A stretch of DNA of 64,000 nucleotides. Origin: Bacillus salacetis (GTDB taxonomy: Bacteria; Bacillota; Bacilli; Bacillales; Bacillaceae_B). The position numbers were made by a program, and so were the translations under genes. Under the pieces are notes generated by a model. It made no database searches. It saw nothing but the letters and a program-made list of their open reading frames with translations, and was not told the origin of the DNA. The stretch's first letter is position 1. Every line of letters begins with the position of its first letter. The DNA lies in the NCBI RefSeq assembly GCF_003581585.1, contig NZ_QXIR01000014.1, positions 43,573-107,572 on the forward strand, read 5' to 3'. Positions 34,126 through 41,788 of this stretch are shown piece by piece.

Positions 34126-34998
34126 TTAAAAATCTCCTCTATAATCATCTTTTTTGAATCTTTCTTTCTGCTCTTTTTCTTTTAAGTGCTCAGCATTTTT
34201 TTCATCGGCATGCTCTTTTTCAGTTTGATAGTCTGAACTGTTTTCCAGTCCTTCCTGTCCGGTAGAATCCCTGCCGGCAGTTCCAAGTTTTCCGCCTAAA
34301 GTATTCCCTACATTACCGCCAAGTGTATCTTCAGTGGTATCCACATTCCCCGATCTGAGGTCTTCACGCTCGGCACCATGGTTCCCAACACTTTTATCAG
34401 CTGTTGGAGAACTATTGAAATTTTCGGTTGTAGTCTGGTTCCTGACTTCGTTCAATTTATCAATATCATCAGGTTCAGTACGGTGCCCGTGATTTTCTTC
34501 TTCTTTTGAAAAGAACTCATTTTCCAAGGCGGTTTGGTTACGCTCTCGATTCACTTCATCCATTCCTTCATCTTCGAATACGCCTTCCCGCTTGGATGCA
34601 GGCTTGATGTTTGCTCCCTCATCCACAACTTCCCCGCCGTGGTTCAGAACATATTTATCCTTTGCTTGTACAGCAACCAGGATTTTCCCATCTTCAAGCT
34701 TGGATTGATAGGTCCCTACCTGATTGAGCGGGATTTCATATTGCGAAAGATCATTACCGGCCCCTTCATGTTCCTGGACCATAAAGGAATCTTTAATCTT
34801 TTCCCAAAGGGTCCTTTCTTTATGATGTCCATCCGGATGTTCCACATGAAGGCCGGAAGTGTTGTCCAATGTGTCAATATCCCTTCTTTGTGATATGACA
34901 AGGATATCTTCTTCTGAATAACCGTCTTTTGTCAGACTGTTTATTACATCCATTACCTCGGCAGTAGAGTCATATGCTCCAACAACACTTTTTTCCAT
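34126..34998 (-). CDS. General stress protein 17M (YflT) domain protein with long acidic tail
   Basis: 290 residues. The first ~115 are the YflT/17M domain: SVVGAYDSTAEVMDVINSL, then GYSEEDILVISQRRD and DGKILVAVQAK. The rest is low-complexity, rich in Glu, Asn, Thr and Lys, with repeated (N)QT..EN blocks (ERNQTALENEF, VRNQTTTENF), likely disordered and water-retaining like GsiB-type stress proteins. A SigB-type promoter (GTTTAG-N13-GGGTAA) stands about 50-75 bases upstream. Divergent from the YqcI/YcgG gene. Confidence 0.82.
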   Translation of the reverse strand: MEKSVVGAYDSTAEVMDVINSLTKDGYSEEDILVISQRRDIDTLDNTSGLHVEHPDGHHKERTLWEKIKDSFMVQEHEGAGNDLSQYEIPLNQVGTYQSKLEDGKILVAVQAKDKYVLNHGGEVVDEGANIKPASKREGVFEDEGMDEVNRERNQTALENEFFSKEEENHGHRTEPDDIDKLNEVRNQTTTENFNSSPTADKSVGNHGAEREDLRSGNVDTTEDTLGGNVGNTLGGKLGTAGRDSTGQEGLENSSDYQTEKEHADEKNAEHLKEKEQKERFKKDDYRGDF

Positions 34999-35050
34999 CT
35001 ATATTGCCTCCTTGCAAGCTTTAGCTTGTGAATAGGTTCTTAAACAAAAT

Positions 35051-35075
35051 TTACCCTTTTGGCAATGTGCTAAAC
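35051..35075 (-). promoter_or_regulatory. Candidate SigB promoter of the YflT-domain gene
   Basis: Minus strand: GTTTAG (35075-35070), 13 bases, GGGTAA (35056-35051). Very close to the SigB consensus. Confidence 0.7.
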
Positions 35076-35118
35076 TTTTTGAGGACTCCAGATTTTCCCA
35101 CAAAAAAGGGGGTTATCT

Positions 35119-35144
35119 GTTTTATTTTTTCTTCAAAGGGGTAG
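35119..35144 (+). promoter_or_regulatory. Candidate SigB promoter of the YqcI/YcgG gene
   Basis: GTTTTA, 14 bases, GGGTAG, about 43 bases before the start codon. It is back to back with the minus-strand SigB-like promoter. Confidence 0.55.
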
Positions 35145-35186
35145 ATATTGATGGAATTAATTTAAAATAGAGGAGATAATCTGACG

Positions 35187-35915
35187 ATGGAGATTGCAAT
35201 TGAACACCGTTTATTGAAAAAAGAAGATATGTTGGACGAGGATAAAGTGCCTCAATGGGTAATTGAAGAATATCAAATATTCAGGGATACAGTAACGGAT
35301 AAAACATTCCCTTGTTATTTCGGCATGTCAGGCGAGCTGAAAGGAGAGCTGCGGTATTCCTATATCACTCATGATGATTGGGCATCCCTTCCGCAGACCT
35401 TGGAAAAATTCATTTCTTTATTCGACAGCCCAAAGCCTAAGCGCCATGGATTATTCCTCTTTGTCGAGCCGGAAAAGGACGAAAAGGATATTCCTCATTA
35501 CCGGGAGTATTTTTGGAATATCCTTCAATACCTTCATGAAAAAGATACCAAGCCGTGGCCTGAGGATTATCCACAGGACCCCGACAACCACCTGTGGGCA
35601 TTCTCTTTTGCCGGGGAACCTTACTTTGTATTCGGCAACGCGCCGGCATATAAACAAAGGAAGACACGGGATTTAGGCAATTCCCTTGTCCTCGGCTTCC
35701 AGCCGCGCAGAATTTTCGAAGGGTTGGAAGGGACCTCCAAAGGCGGGATCATGTCACGTGAAAAAGTCCGCGAGAGAGTCGAGAAGTGGGACAACCTTCC
35801 AAAACATCCTGACATCAGCCACTACGGCGATCCCGAGCACCGGGAGTGGAAGCAGTATTTCATTGGGGATGACGTGGAACCGATAAAAGGGAAATGTCCG
35901 TTTCATCATAAATAA
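35187..35915 (+). CDS. YqcI/YcgG family protein
   Basis: 242 residues, full length for the family. Landmarks are FPCYFGMSGELKGELRYSYI (about 42-61), WAFSFAGEPYFVFGNAPAY, LGFQPRRIFEGLEG and the C-terminal CPFHHK with a Cys and two His. The conserved Cys/His residues hint at a metal or haem site, but biochemistry is not known. AGAGGAG precedes the ATG. The neighbouring SigB-like promoter suggests a general stress role. Confidence 0.88.
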   Translation: MEIAIEHRLLKKEDMLDEDKVPQWVIEEYQIFRDTVTDKTFPCYFGMSGELKGELRYSYITHDDWASLPQTLEKFISLFDSPKPKRHGLFLFVEPEKDEKDIPHYREYFWNILQYLHEKDTKPWPEDYPQDPDNHLWAFSFAGEPYFVFGNAPAYKQRKTRDLGNSLVLGFQPRRIFEGLEGTSKGGIMSREKVRERVEKWDNLPKHPDISHYGDPEHREWKQYFIGDDVEPIKGKCPFHHK

Positions 35916-35944
35916 ATCCGGAGTGATCTCCTGGTAAAGAAGAA

Positions 35945-36536
35945 AGGTTTTGCCGAATCACAACGGTATTCGGACTGTTTCCCCTGAAAACAAGACAGGT
36001 TTGTCCGAATCTCAACGGTATTCGGACTGTTTTCCCTGAAAACAAGACAGGTTTGTCCGAATCGCACCGGTATTCAGACTGTTTCCCCTGAAAAGAATAC
36101 CGGTTTGTCCGAATCGCACTGGGATTCGGACTGTTTCCCCTGAAAACAAGACAGGTTTGTCCGAATCGCACCGGTATTCGGACTGGTTTCCTGAATAGAA
36201 GCCAGGTTTGTCCGAATCACACCGGGATTCGGACTGGTTTCCTGAATAGAAGACGCGTTTGTCCAAATCACACCGGTATTCGGACTGGTTTCATGAATAG
36301 AGGCCAGGTTTGTCCGAATCACACCGGTATTCGGACAGTTTCCCCTGAAAAGAAGCCGTGTTCGTCCGAATCGCACCGGTATTCTGACTGGTTTCCTGAA
36401 TAGAAGACGTGTTTGTCCGAATCACACCGGTATTCGGACTGGTTTCCTGAATAGAAGCCAGGTTTGTCCGAATCACACCGGTATTCGGACTGTTTTCCTG
36501 AAAAGAAGCTAAGCACGTCCGAATCGCACCAAATCC
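35945..36536. repeat. Array of 51-52 bp units with a palindrome in each, family 2
   Basis: About eleven and a half head-to-tail units. Each contains the inverted repeat GTCCGAAT-N9-ATTCGGAC, with a spacer mostly CACACCGGT or CGCACCGGT, joined by TTTCCYYTGAA linkers. Unit length alternates between 51 and 52 bp. It fills the gap between the YqcI/YcgG gene and a terminator. Frames across it (FSGKQSEYRCDSDK-like peptides) have no ribosome site and are repeat-derived. Confidence 0.93.
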
Positions 36537-36545
36537 TCATAGAAC

Positions 36546-36577
36546 GAAAACAAGCAGCCGGGGGCTGCTTGTTTTTT
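36546..36577 (+). terminator. Terminator at the end of the 52-bp array
   Basis: AAACAAGCAGCC, short G loop, GGCTGCTTGTTTTTTG. It would end transcripts that pass through the array from the YqcI/YcgG gene. Confidence 0.85.
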
Positions 36578-36639
36578 GTGCCTTCCTGTGTGTATATTCC
36601 TTCCTGTTTAAGACAAATTAAGTCTAAGGAGGCTGGATG

Positions 36640-37097
36640 ATGAAACTGTCGCGTATTCTGGTGCTGTTGTTATTAGCTTTTTCCTGGGTCATGGTGCCGT
36701 TTGCAGGATGGAAATCTGTTAAGCGGTTTACACCGGCATCCCTGTTCATGTGTATATTTCTGTTAATCGAAGACCGAATTGCAACAAAACTAAAATGGTG
36801 GGTAATCTACCCCACACTTTCTCCCCGGATAAGAGGGATGACACCGTTTGTATCGGACCGTTTTTTACCGGAAGCATATTCATTCTTAAATATACCTACG
36901 GAAGACTGCCTCAGTTCCTGTTTCTTAATCTGGTTGTCGATGCCTTTTTCGTTTATCCATTCTATTTGTGGTTCAAAAAGCTGGGGATCTGGACACTCTT
37001 GAGAATGAACCAGCTGCAGCTGCTGCTTGTTTTCTTAACAAAATCCCTGCTTATGTATGGTTTCCATCATGTGTTCATTGCAAAAAGAGAACGTTGA
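36640..37097 (+). pseudogene. Small multi-pass membrane protein, frameshifted
   Basis: Two frames together make one protein of about 150 residues. The first starts MKLSRILVLLLLAFSWVMVP after AGGAGG and reads to WWVIYPTLSPRIRGMTPFV; the second continues GPFFTGSIFILKYTYGRLP and ends GFHHVFIAKRE. In this family, as I remember it, one chain runs WW..Y..L.P.....G......GPFF.GS, so one base is missing near 36850. A slippery heptamer T TTT TTA lies in phase at 36861-36867 and a -1 slip there would also join the frames, though it would not restore the GP. Family of unknown function (three to four helices). Confidence 0.7.
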
Positions 37098-37132
37098 AGA
37101 CATTGGTTCTTCCTTTAGCGTTCTTTTTGTTC

Positions 37133-37310
37133 GGCTCTTTTCGTAAACTTTGTTGCTATTGACTATTTAGTCATATAATATGCTGGTCATTCACCGAAAA
37201 AAAACCGGTAAGCAAAAAAGAAAAGAGCTACTCCCCTTTTTCTTGGAATACAAGGGGAAAATCCGGCTCTTGGGGTCTTCCCGAAAGCAGCAATTCATGC
37301 GAAAACAGCC
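37133..37310 (+). mobile_element. MITE copy D
   Basis: 178 bp; duplications TTTTGTTC (37125-37132) and TTTTGTTT (37311-37318), 7/8. Intergenic, downstream of the frameshifted membrane gene and just beyond the 3' end of the tetR-type gene. Confidence 0.92.
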
Positions 37311-37330
37311 TTTTGTTTTACAAAAATTGA

Positions 37331-37891
37331 TTACACCCTCATTCCTGATAGAAATGCGCCGATCATCCTGCGGAGACTTTCTTCTACACTCAAATCAAGT
37401 CCGAAACCGCCCTTATGCTCCAGGGAAGCAAACCCGTGAAACAAGCTGCGGAGTCCCCTTACTGCATGAAGCGCATTTTCCGGGGAGAGCTTTAGGTATT
37501 TCAATTCCTCGAGTGACAGATTGACGATTTGATTGCCGGCATTTTGGACTTCTTCATCCCTTGGGTCCGGTGCCAGCAAGGCGGCTTCGTATAATCCTGG
37601 ATGCTTTCTGGCATAGTTCAGATAGGATGCCCCCAAAGACTGGATGGAATCATCGCCTTCTTTGCCTTCAGCTCCCGATTTCATCTCACTGTAAAGACCA
37701 TTCAAACCCTGAACAGCCATCTCAGTTCTCAATTCATTTAAACCTTTGATATGGTTGTATAAAGAAGGAGGGCGGATTTCCAGTTCCTTCGCTAAATTGG
37801 CGATAGTAACATATTCAATTCCTTTGTGATCAGCCATCTCTCCTGCTGTATCCACTACTTTCATCCGTGTTAGTCCCATTCTGGGTGACAT
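37331..37891 (-). CDS. TetR/AcrR-family regulator
   Basis: About 186 residues. N-terminal helix-turn-helix: VTIANLAKELEIRPPSLYNH (about 23-42) with the recognition helix PPSLYNHI. The C-terminal domain contains LYEAALLAPDP and LRSLFHGFASLEHKGGFGL, a WHG-type ligand domain. AAGGA 9 bases upstream sets the ATG at 37891. It is the second gene of a two-gene unit with the MBL hydrolase; the large palindrome before that gene is probably its operator, giving autoregulation. Confidence 0.88.
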   Translation of the reverse strand: MSPRMGLTRMKVVDTAGEMADHKGIEYVTIANLAKELEIRPPSLYNHIKGLNELRTEMAVQGLNGLYSEMKSGAEGKEGDDSIQSLGASYLNYARKHPGLYEAALLAPDPRDEEVQNAGNQIVNLSLEELKYLKLSPENALHAVRGLRSLFHGFASLEHKGGFGLDLSVEESLRRMIGAFLSGMRV

Positions 37892-37918
37892 GTGATCACT
37901 TCCTTCCAATTGCTCACT

Positions 37919-38620
37919 TTATTTGTAACCAGCAGCTTTAATTGCCTCTTCCAATTCATTATTCGGGCTTTCAAGCATTCTGCCATGTCCGACCGCCAGC
38001 AGGGACGGATTAAGACTTTTGATCTTTTCTGCACTTGCTACAGCCATTTCTTTACACCATGTTCCCATTGCAGGAAACGGAAAAGATGGAACCAGCTGCC
38101 CTGCTGCTGCCACTCTTCCCCTGGTTTGAAACGCATCCCCTGCAATGATCGAACGGTCCCTGGCATCTAGGAAAGACATGGATCCAGGCGTATGGCCCGG
38201 TGTATCAATGGCAATCAGCGACCCGATTCGATCACCTTCACTCATCAAATGATCCGCCTTCGCTTTAAGATTCCTGGGTACGCCTCCTTTAATGGGTTTC
38301 TGCGGTTCTCCCGGGTCCAAGCTTGTATCTCCATTCAACAAGCGCTCATCACGTTTTGGGACCCATAGCTCTATTCCACTATTGGAAGATATAATTTTAT
38401 CGAGAGCTCCAACATGGTCAGCGTGTGCATGAGTCAGCAAGATTCGTTTTATTGGTTTCCCAATCTCTGCTGCTGTTCTTAGGATAGAGTTGGCATTATG
38501 GGCAAAGGCAGCATCAATCAATGTTAAACTGGCTTCTTCCTCAATAAGATAACAATTCACTGGAAAAAGCCTCGGCATAAAAGCTAGTTGATAAAGATTC
38601 TTTCGCTTTGTCACATTCAA
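37919..38620 (-). CDS. MBL-fold metallo-hydrolase
   Basis: 233 residues. The zinc-binding motif is THAHADHVG (about 63-71), with the further ligands in DTPGHTPGS, GDAFQTRG and VGHGRML. The start is a TTG with AAGGGGG about 10 bases upstream. The family covers glyoxalase II-like and lactonase-like hydrolases; the substrate is unknown. With the TetR gene it forms a self-contained inducible unit, suggesting a response to a small toxic or signalling molecule. Confidence 0.87.
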   Translation of the reverse strand: MNVTKRKNLYQLAFMPRLFPVNCYLIEEEASLTLIDAAFAHNANSILRTAAEIGKPIKRILLTHAHADHVGALDKIISSNSGIELWVPKRDERLLNGDTSLDPGEPQKPIKGGVPRNLKAKADHLMSEGDRIGSLIAIDTPGHTPGSMSFLDARDRSIIAGDAFQTRGRVAAAGQLVPSFPFPAMGTWCKEMAVASAEKIKSLNPSLLAVGHGRMLESPNNELEEAIKAAGYK

Positions 38621-38640
38621 GCAAATGACGCCCCCTTCAA

Positions 38641-38685
38641 AAAACTAATGGTGTTAGTTTCATTATAACTAATACCATTAGTTTT
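38641..38685. promoter_or_regulatory. Palindromic operator over the MBL-tetR promoter
   Basis: AAAACTAATGGTGTTAGT, nine bases, ACTAATACCATTAGTTTT: 18-bp arms with one mismatch. The spacer carries TATAAT on the minus strand (38667-38662), the likely -10 box. Typical for TetR autoregulation. Confidence 0.75.
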
Positions 38686-38687
38686 AA

Positions 38688-39239
38688 CTACAATTTTTCC
38701 CACTCTTTTTTCAGAAGTCCAAATTGGAGGTGTGTCTCCCATGTACCCTGGATGAGGGTACTATCCCTTTTTATCCCCTCCTTCAAGAAACCGGCCTTCT
38801 CCAACACCCTGATTGAAGGAGCGTTACGCGGGAGGACTTCAGCTGATACCCTGTTCAGATTCAAATGGTTGAATGTGAATCCCAAAATCAGCAGCAGGCT
38901 TTCTGTACCCACCCCTTTGCCATTATGTTTTTTATCGACAGAGTAGCCAACCACACCGGATCGAAATGGACCCCATTTGATGTCATAGAGGTTGATGAGA
39001 CCAATCAATTTGTATGTTCCCTTATCAAAAATGCCAAACGAATAATGCTGCCCCTTTTGAATACCTTCACGGAAAAACCTGATATTGTGTATCTGCCCCT
39101 CGACAGTATAATAACTTTCAGGCCAATCCGGTTCTGCCCTTCCCCAAAACGGTTTGTTGCGGGTAATGATTTTCGTGAGTGCTTTGGCATCTCCCTCCTC
39201 AAATGTCCTCAAGAAAATCCGGTCTCCGACAATTATCAT
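38688..39239 (-). CDS. GNAT acetyltransferase, RimJ-like, paralogue 1
   Basis: About 183 residues from MIIVGDRIFLRTFEEGDAKA. The acetyl-CoA segment is VDKKHNGKGVGTESLLLIL and the C-terminal NAPSIRVLEKAGFLKEGI is typical of the RimJ/L branch, which acetylates protein N-termini or small molecules. GGAGGT 7 bases upstream favours the ATG at 39239 over a GTG six codons earlier. It is followed by, and clearly homologous to, the next GNAT gene, from which it is separated by only about 34 bases. Confidence 0.88.
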   Translation of the reverse strand: MIIVGDRIFLRTFEEGDAKALTKIITRNKPFWGRAEPDWPESYYTVEGQIHNIRFFREGIQKGQHYSFGIFDKGTYKLIGLINLYDIKWGPFRSGVVGYSVDKKHNGKGVGTESLLLILGFTFNHLNLNRVSAEVLPRNAPSIRVLEKAGFLKEGIKRDSTLIQGTWETHLQFGLLKKEWEKL

Positions 39240-39273
39240 GGATTCCACCTCCCACACACTTATGCCACAAATA

Positions 39274-39819
39274 TCAAGCCCACTCTTTTTTCAGCAGGGC
39301 ATACTGCAAATGACTTTCCCACCTTCCATTGACGAGGATATTCTCCCGCTTCAGTCCTTCACTTTGAAAGCCTGCCTTTTCCAATACCCTTACAGATGCA
39401 GCATTTCGCGGCATTACCTCTGCTGAAACCCTGTTCAAGTTGATAGAATTAAATGCAAAAGAGAGAAGAAGCTTCAAACTGTCCGTCCCCACTCCTTTTG
39501 AATTGTTGTTTTTGTCTATCGCAATTCCTGCCGAGGCTGATTGAAACGGCCCTCTTTTAACATCATAAAGATTGATGACGCCGATCAGGCTATTGCTTCT
39601 TCTCTCGAAAATCCCAAAAGTATAGAATTCATCCCGGCTGAACCCGTCCCGGAAATACTGTATGTTTTGCAGCTGGTTCGTGACTCGGGAAAACCCAGTT
39701 TCCCAATCAGGTTCTGTTTCTCCCCAAAAGGTTTTATTACTCTTAATTAATCCTGCCAATGCAGCAGCATCCCCTTCTTCAAGGGTACGCAAATAAATAC
39801 TCCCGCCAACAAGCAGCAT
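39274..39819 (-). CDS. GNAT acetyltransferase, RimJ-like, paralogue 2
   Basis: About 181 residues from MLLVGGSIYLRTLEEGDAAA. Same architecture as its neighbour: AIDKNNNSKGVGTDSLKLLL and NAASVRVLEKAGFQSEGL. Alignment with the first paralogue supports the ATG at 39819 rather than 39828. The two genes are a tandem duplication that has diverged considerably. Substrates unknown. Confidence 0.87.
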   Translation of the reverse strand: MLLVGGSIYLRTLEEGDAAALAGLIKSNKTFWGETEPDWETGFSRVTNQLQNIQYFRDGFSRDEFYTFGIFERRSNSLIGVINLYDVKRGPFQSASAGIAIDKNNNSKGVGTDSLKLLLSFAFNSINLNRVSAEVMPRNAASVRVLEKAGFQSEGLKRENILVNGRWESHLQYALLKKEWA

Positions 39820-39966
39820 GTCATCCATCCCACCTTCTTAATCTGAAGTCCTCTGTAAAAGGTATGTTGATTCCTGCCCTGGCATGAATTTAGCTGCGGA
39901 TTCATCGGCTTCTCCCCCTATCAACAGCTGCCTTTTATCACCGATCCATGCAAATGCAGGACGAAC

Positions 39967-40001
39967 CAAAAAAGGATGCTCAACGTCGTGTTGAACATCC
40001 C
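39967..40001 (-). terminator. Terminator of the ABC exporter pair
   Basis: On the minus strand GGATGTTCAAC, 5-base loop, GTTGAGCATCC, TTTTTTGG. Confidence 0.88.
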
Positions 40002-40006
40002 CATTC

Positions 40007-41788
40007 TCAGCTTATTTCCCTCAGCTGGCTGTTATAAAGTTCATAGTAAAAGCCTTTCTGCCCCAGCAGCTCCTCATGTGATCCCCGTTCAGTGATACAG
40101 CCGCTTTGCAGAACAAGTATCTGATCAGCTGACTGAATCGTATTCAAACGGTGGGCGACGACGATGCTGGTCCTGCCTTTCATCAGGCGCTGCAGTGCTT
40201 CCTGGATTTTCACTTCTGTAACGGTGTCGATACTGCTGGTCGCTTCATCCAGGATCAGAAGGGATGGGTTGGATAAAATGGCCCTGGCAATCGAAAGCAG
40301 CTGCTTCTGGCCCTGGCTGATCCCGCCGCCATCCTGGGACAGCACTGTATCATACTGATCAGGCAGCTTCATGATGAATGAGTGTGCGTTCGCTTCTTTT
40401 GCTGCCATCTCCACTTCCTCATCCGCTGCATTCAGCCTTCCATAGCGGATGTTTTCACGGATGGTGCCTTGGAATAGGAAGGAATCCTGCAGGACAAATC
40501 CCATGTTTTTTCGAAGGCTTTCCCTTTTTATCTGTAAAAGGTCTTTTCCATCAATTGTGATTGTTCCTTCATCATGATCATAAAATCTTGAAAGGATATT
40601 GGTGATTGTCGTTTTTCCAGCCCCTGTAGGTCCAACCAATGCAATCGTCTGTCCAGGCTCTGCTTTGAATGAAATATCCTCCACAGTCCTTACTTTTTTA
40701 TCATAAGAGAAGGTGACATGTGAGAACTCGATTTCCCCTTCAATGTTACTCGCAGCAACAGCACTGCCCTCATCTTTTTCTTCCTGTTCCTCATCAAGTA
40801 TCTCAAACACCCGCTCGGCTCCTGCTACGGCTGATAATAGGGTATTAAATTGGTTGGCAAGATCATTCAGCGGTCTTGTAAACTGACGGGAATATTCCGT
40901 AAAGATGACTATGACCCCGATTGTAATGACTCCCTGAACGGCAAGGACACCTCCGACCCCTGCGATGACCGCAAAACTCAAGTTGTTCAGCATGTTCATC
41001 AACTTTGGGATGAATCCCGAATAGGTGGATGCCCAGTAAGCAGAGGTCCTTAACCTGCCGCTCTTCACGAGGAAGTCATCCATGACCTTTTCCTCCTGGG
41101 AAAAGGTTTTGACAATCCGCTGTCCTGATACAGTCTCCTCAATATATCCATTCAATTCGCCAAGGTTTTTCTGGGTCTCCTTAAAAAGCTTTCCTGTTCG
41201 ATTTGTAATCCACTTCAGACCCAGGAACATAGCTGGTATGATCATCAGTGCGATAAGGGTCAATAGCGGGCTCAGCCAAAGCATGACCCCGACTGTTCCA
41301 AATAAAGTGAGTATACTGGAAAATATCTGTATGACCGAACTGTTAAGTGTCGAGCTGACATTCTCCATATCATTGGTGACACGGCTCATCAATTCCCCAT
41401 GCTGCCGGCGGTCAAAGAATGGAATCGGCAGTTTGTGCAAATGCTGAAACAGGTCTGTCCTCATCCGGTAAACGGTGTCCTGCGCAATCCCTATCATCCA
41501 ATATGCCTGGAGCCACATGGCTGCAGAGTAGACAATGTAGACAGCAGCCAGCCAAATGATCAGTTGTAAAAGCCCGCCTGCATCACGTGTGACAATATAG
41601 TCATCAATCGCCATGCCCACCAGGAAAGGCCCAAGCAGACCAAGGATAGAGCTGATGAATACCATCAGGATGACCAAGCTTAAAATTCCCTTTTCTTTAG
41701 AAAGATAGCCCCAGAGCCGCTTGATTGTATTTTTCCAATTCTTGATTTTCGGTTTCTTCTTGGGTGCGCTACTGTAATGCCTTGGCAT
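40007..41788 (-). CDS. ABC exporter half-transporter, catalytic-site subunit (YfiC-like)
   Basis: About 593 residues: six-helix membrane domain (about 40-320), then the nucleotide-binding domain. Walker A GPTGAGKTT, Walker B LLILDEATSSID with the catalytic Glu, switch His in VVAHRLN. Its signature is changed from LSGGQ to ISQGQKQ. It pairs with the upstream gene, overlapping it by about 20 bases. GAGGAG lies about 10 bases before the ATG at 41788. Heterodimeric exporters of this kind move drugs, lipids or peptides. Confidence 0.9.
   Translation of the reverse strand: MPRHYSSAPKKKPKIKNWKNTIKRLWGYLSKEKGILSLVILMVFISSILGLLGPFLVGMAIDDYIVTRDAGGLLQLIIWLAAVYIVYSAAMWLQAYWMIGIAQDTVYRMRTDLFQHLHKLPIPFFDRRQHGELMSRVTNDMENVSSTLNSSVIQIFSSILTLFGTVGVMLWLSPLLTLIALMIIPAMFLGLKWITNRTGKLFKETQKNLGELNGYIEETVSGQRIVKTFSQEEKVMDDFLVKSGRLRTSAYWASTYSGFIPKLMNMLNNLSFAVIAGVGGVLAVQGVITIGVIVIFTEYSRQFTRPLNDLANQFNTLLSAVAGAERVFEILDEEQEEKDEGSAVAASNIEGEIEFSHVTFSYDKKVRTVEDISFKAEPGQTIALVGPTGAGKTTITNILSRFYDHDEGTITIDGKDLLQIKRESLRKNMGFVLQDSFLFQGTIRENIRYGRLNAADEEVEMAAKEANAHSFIMKLPDQYDTVLSQDGGGISQGQKQLLSIARAILSNPSLLILDEATSSIDTVTEVKIQEALQRLMKGRTSIVVAHRLNTIQSADQILVLQSGCITERGSHEELLGQKGFYYELYNSQLREIS

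Noticed and set aside
35945..36536. CRISPR array
   Set aside because: The entire unit is conserved; there are no unique spacers and no cas genes.
35860..36540. Overlapping minus-strand frames encoding FSGKQSEYRCDSDK-like repeat peptides
   Set aside because: They arise from the 51-52 bp DNA repeats, shift frame from unit to unit and have no ribosome site.
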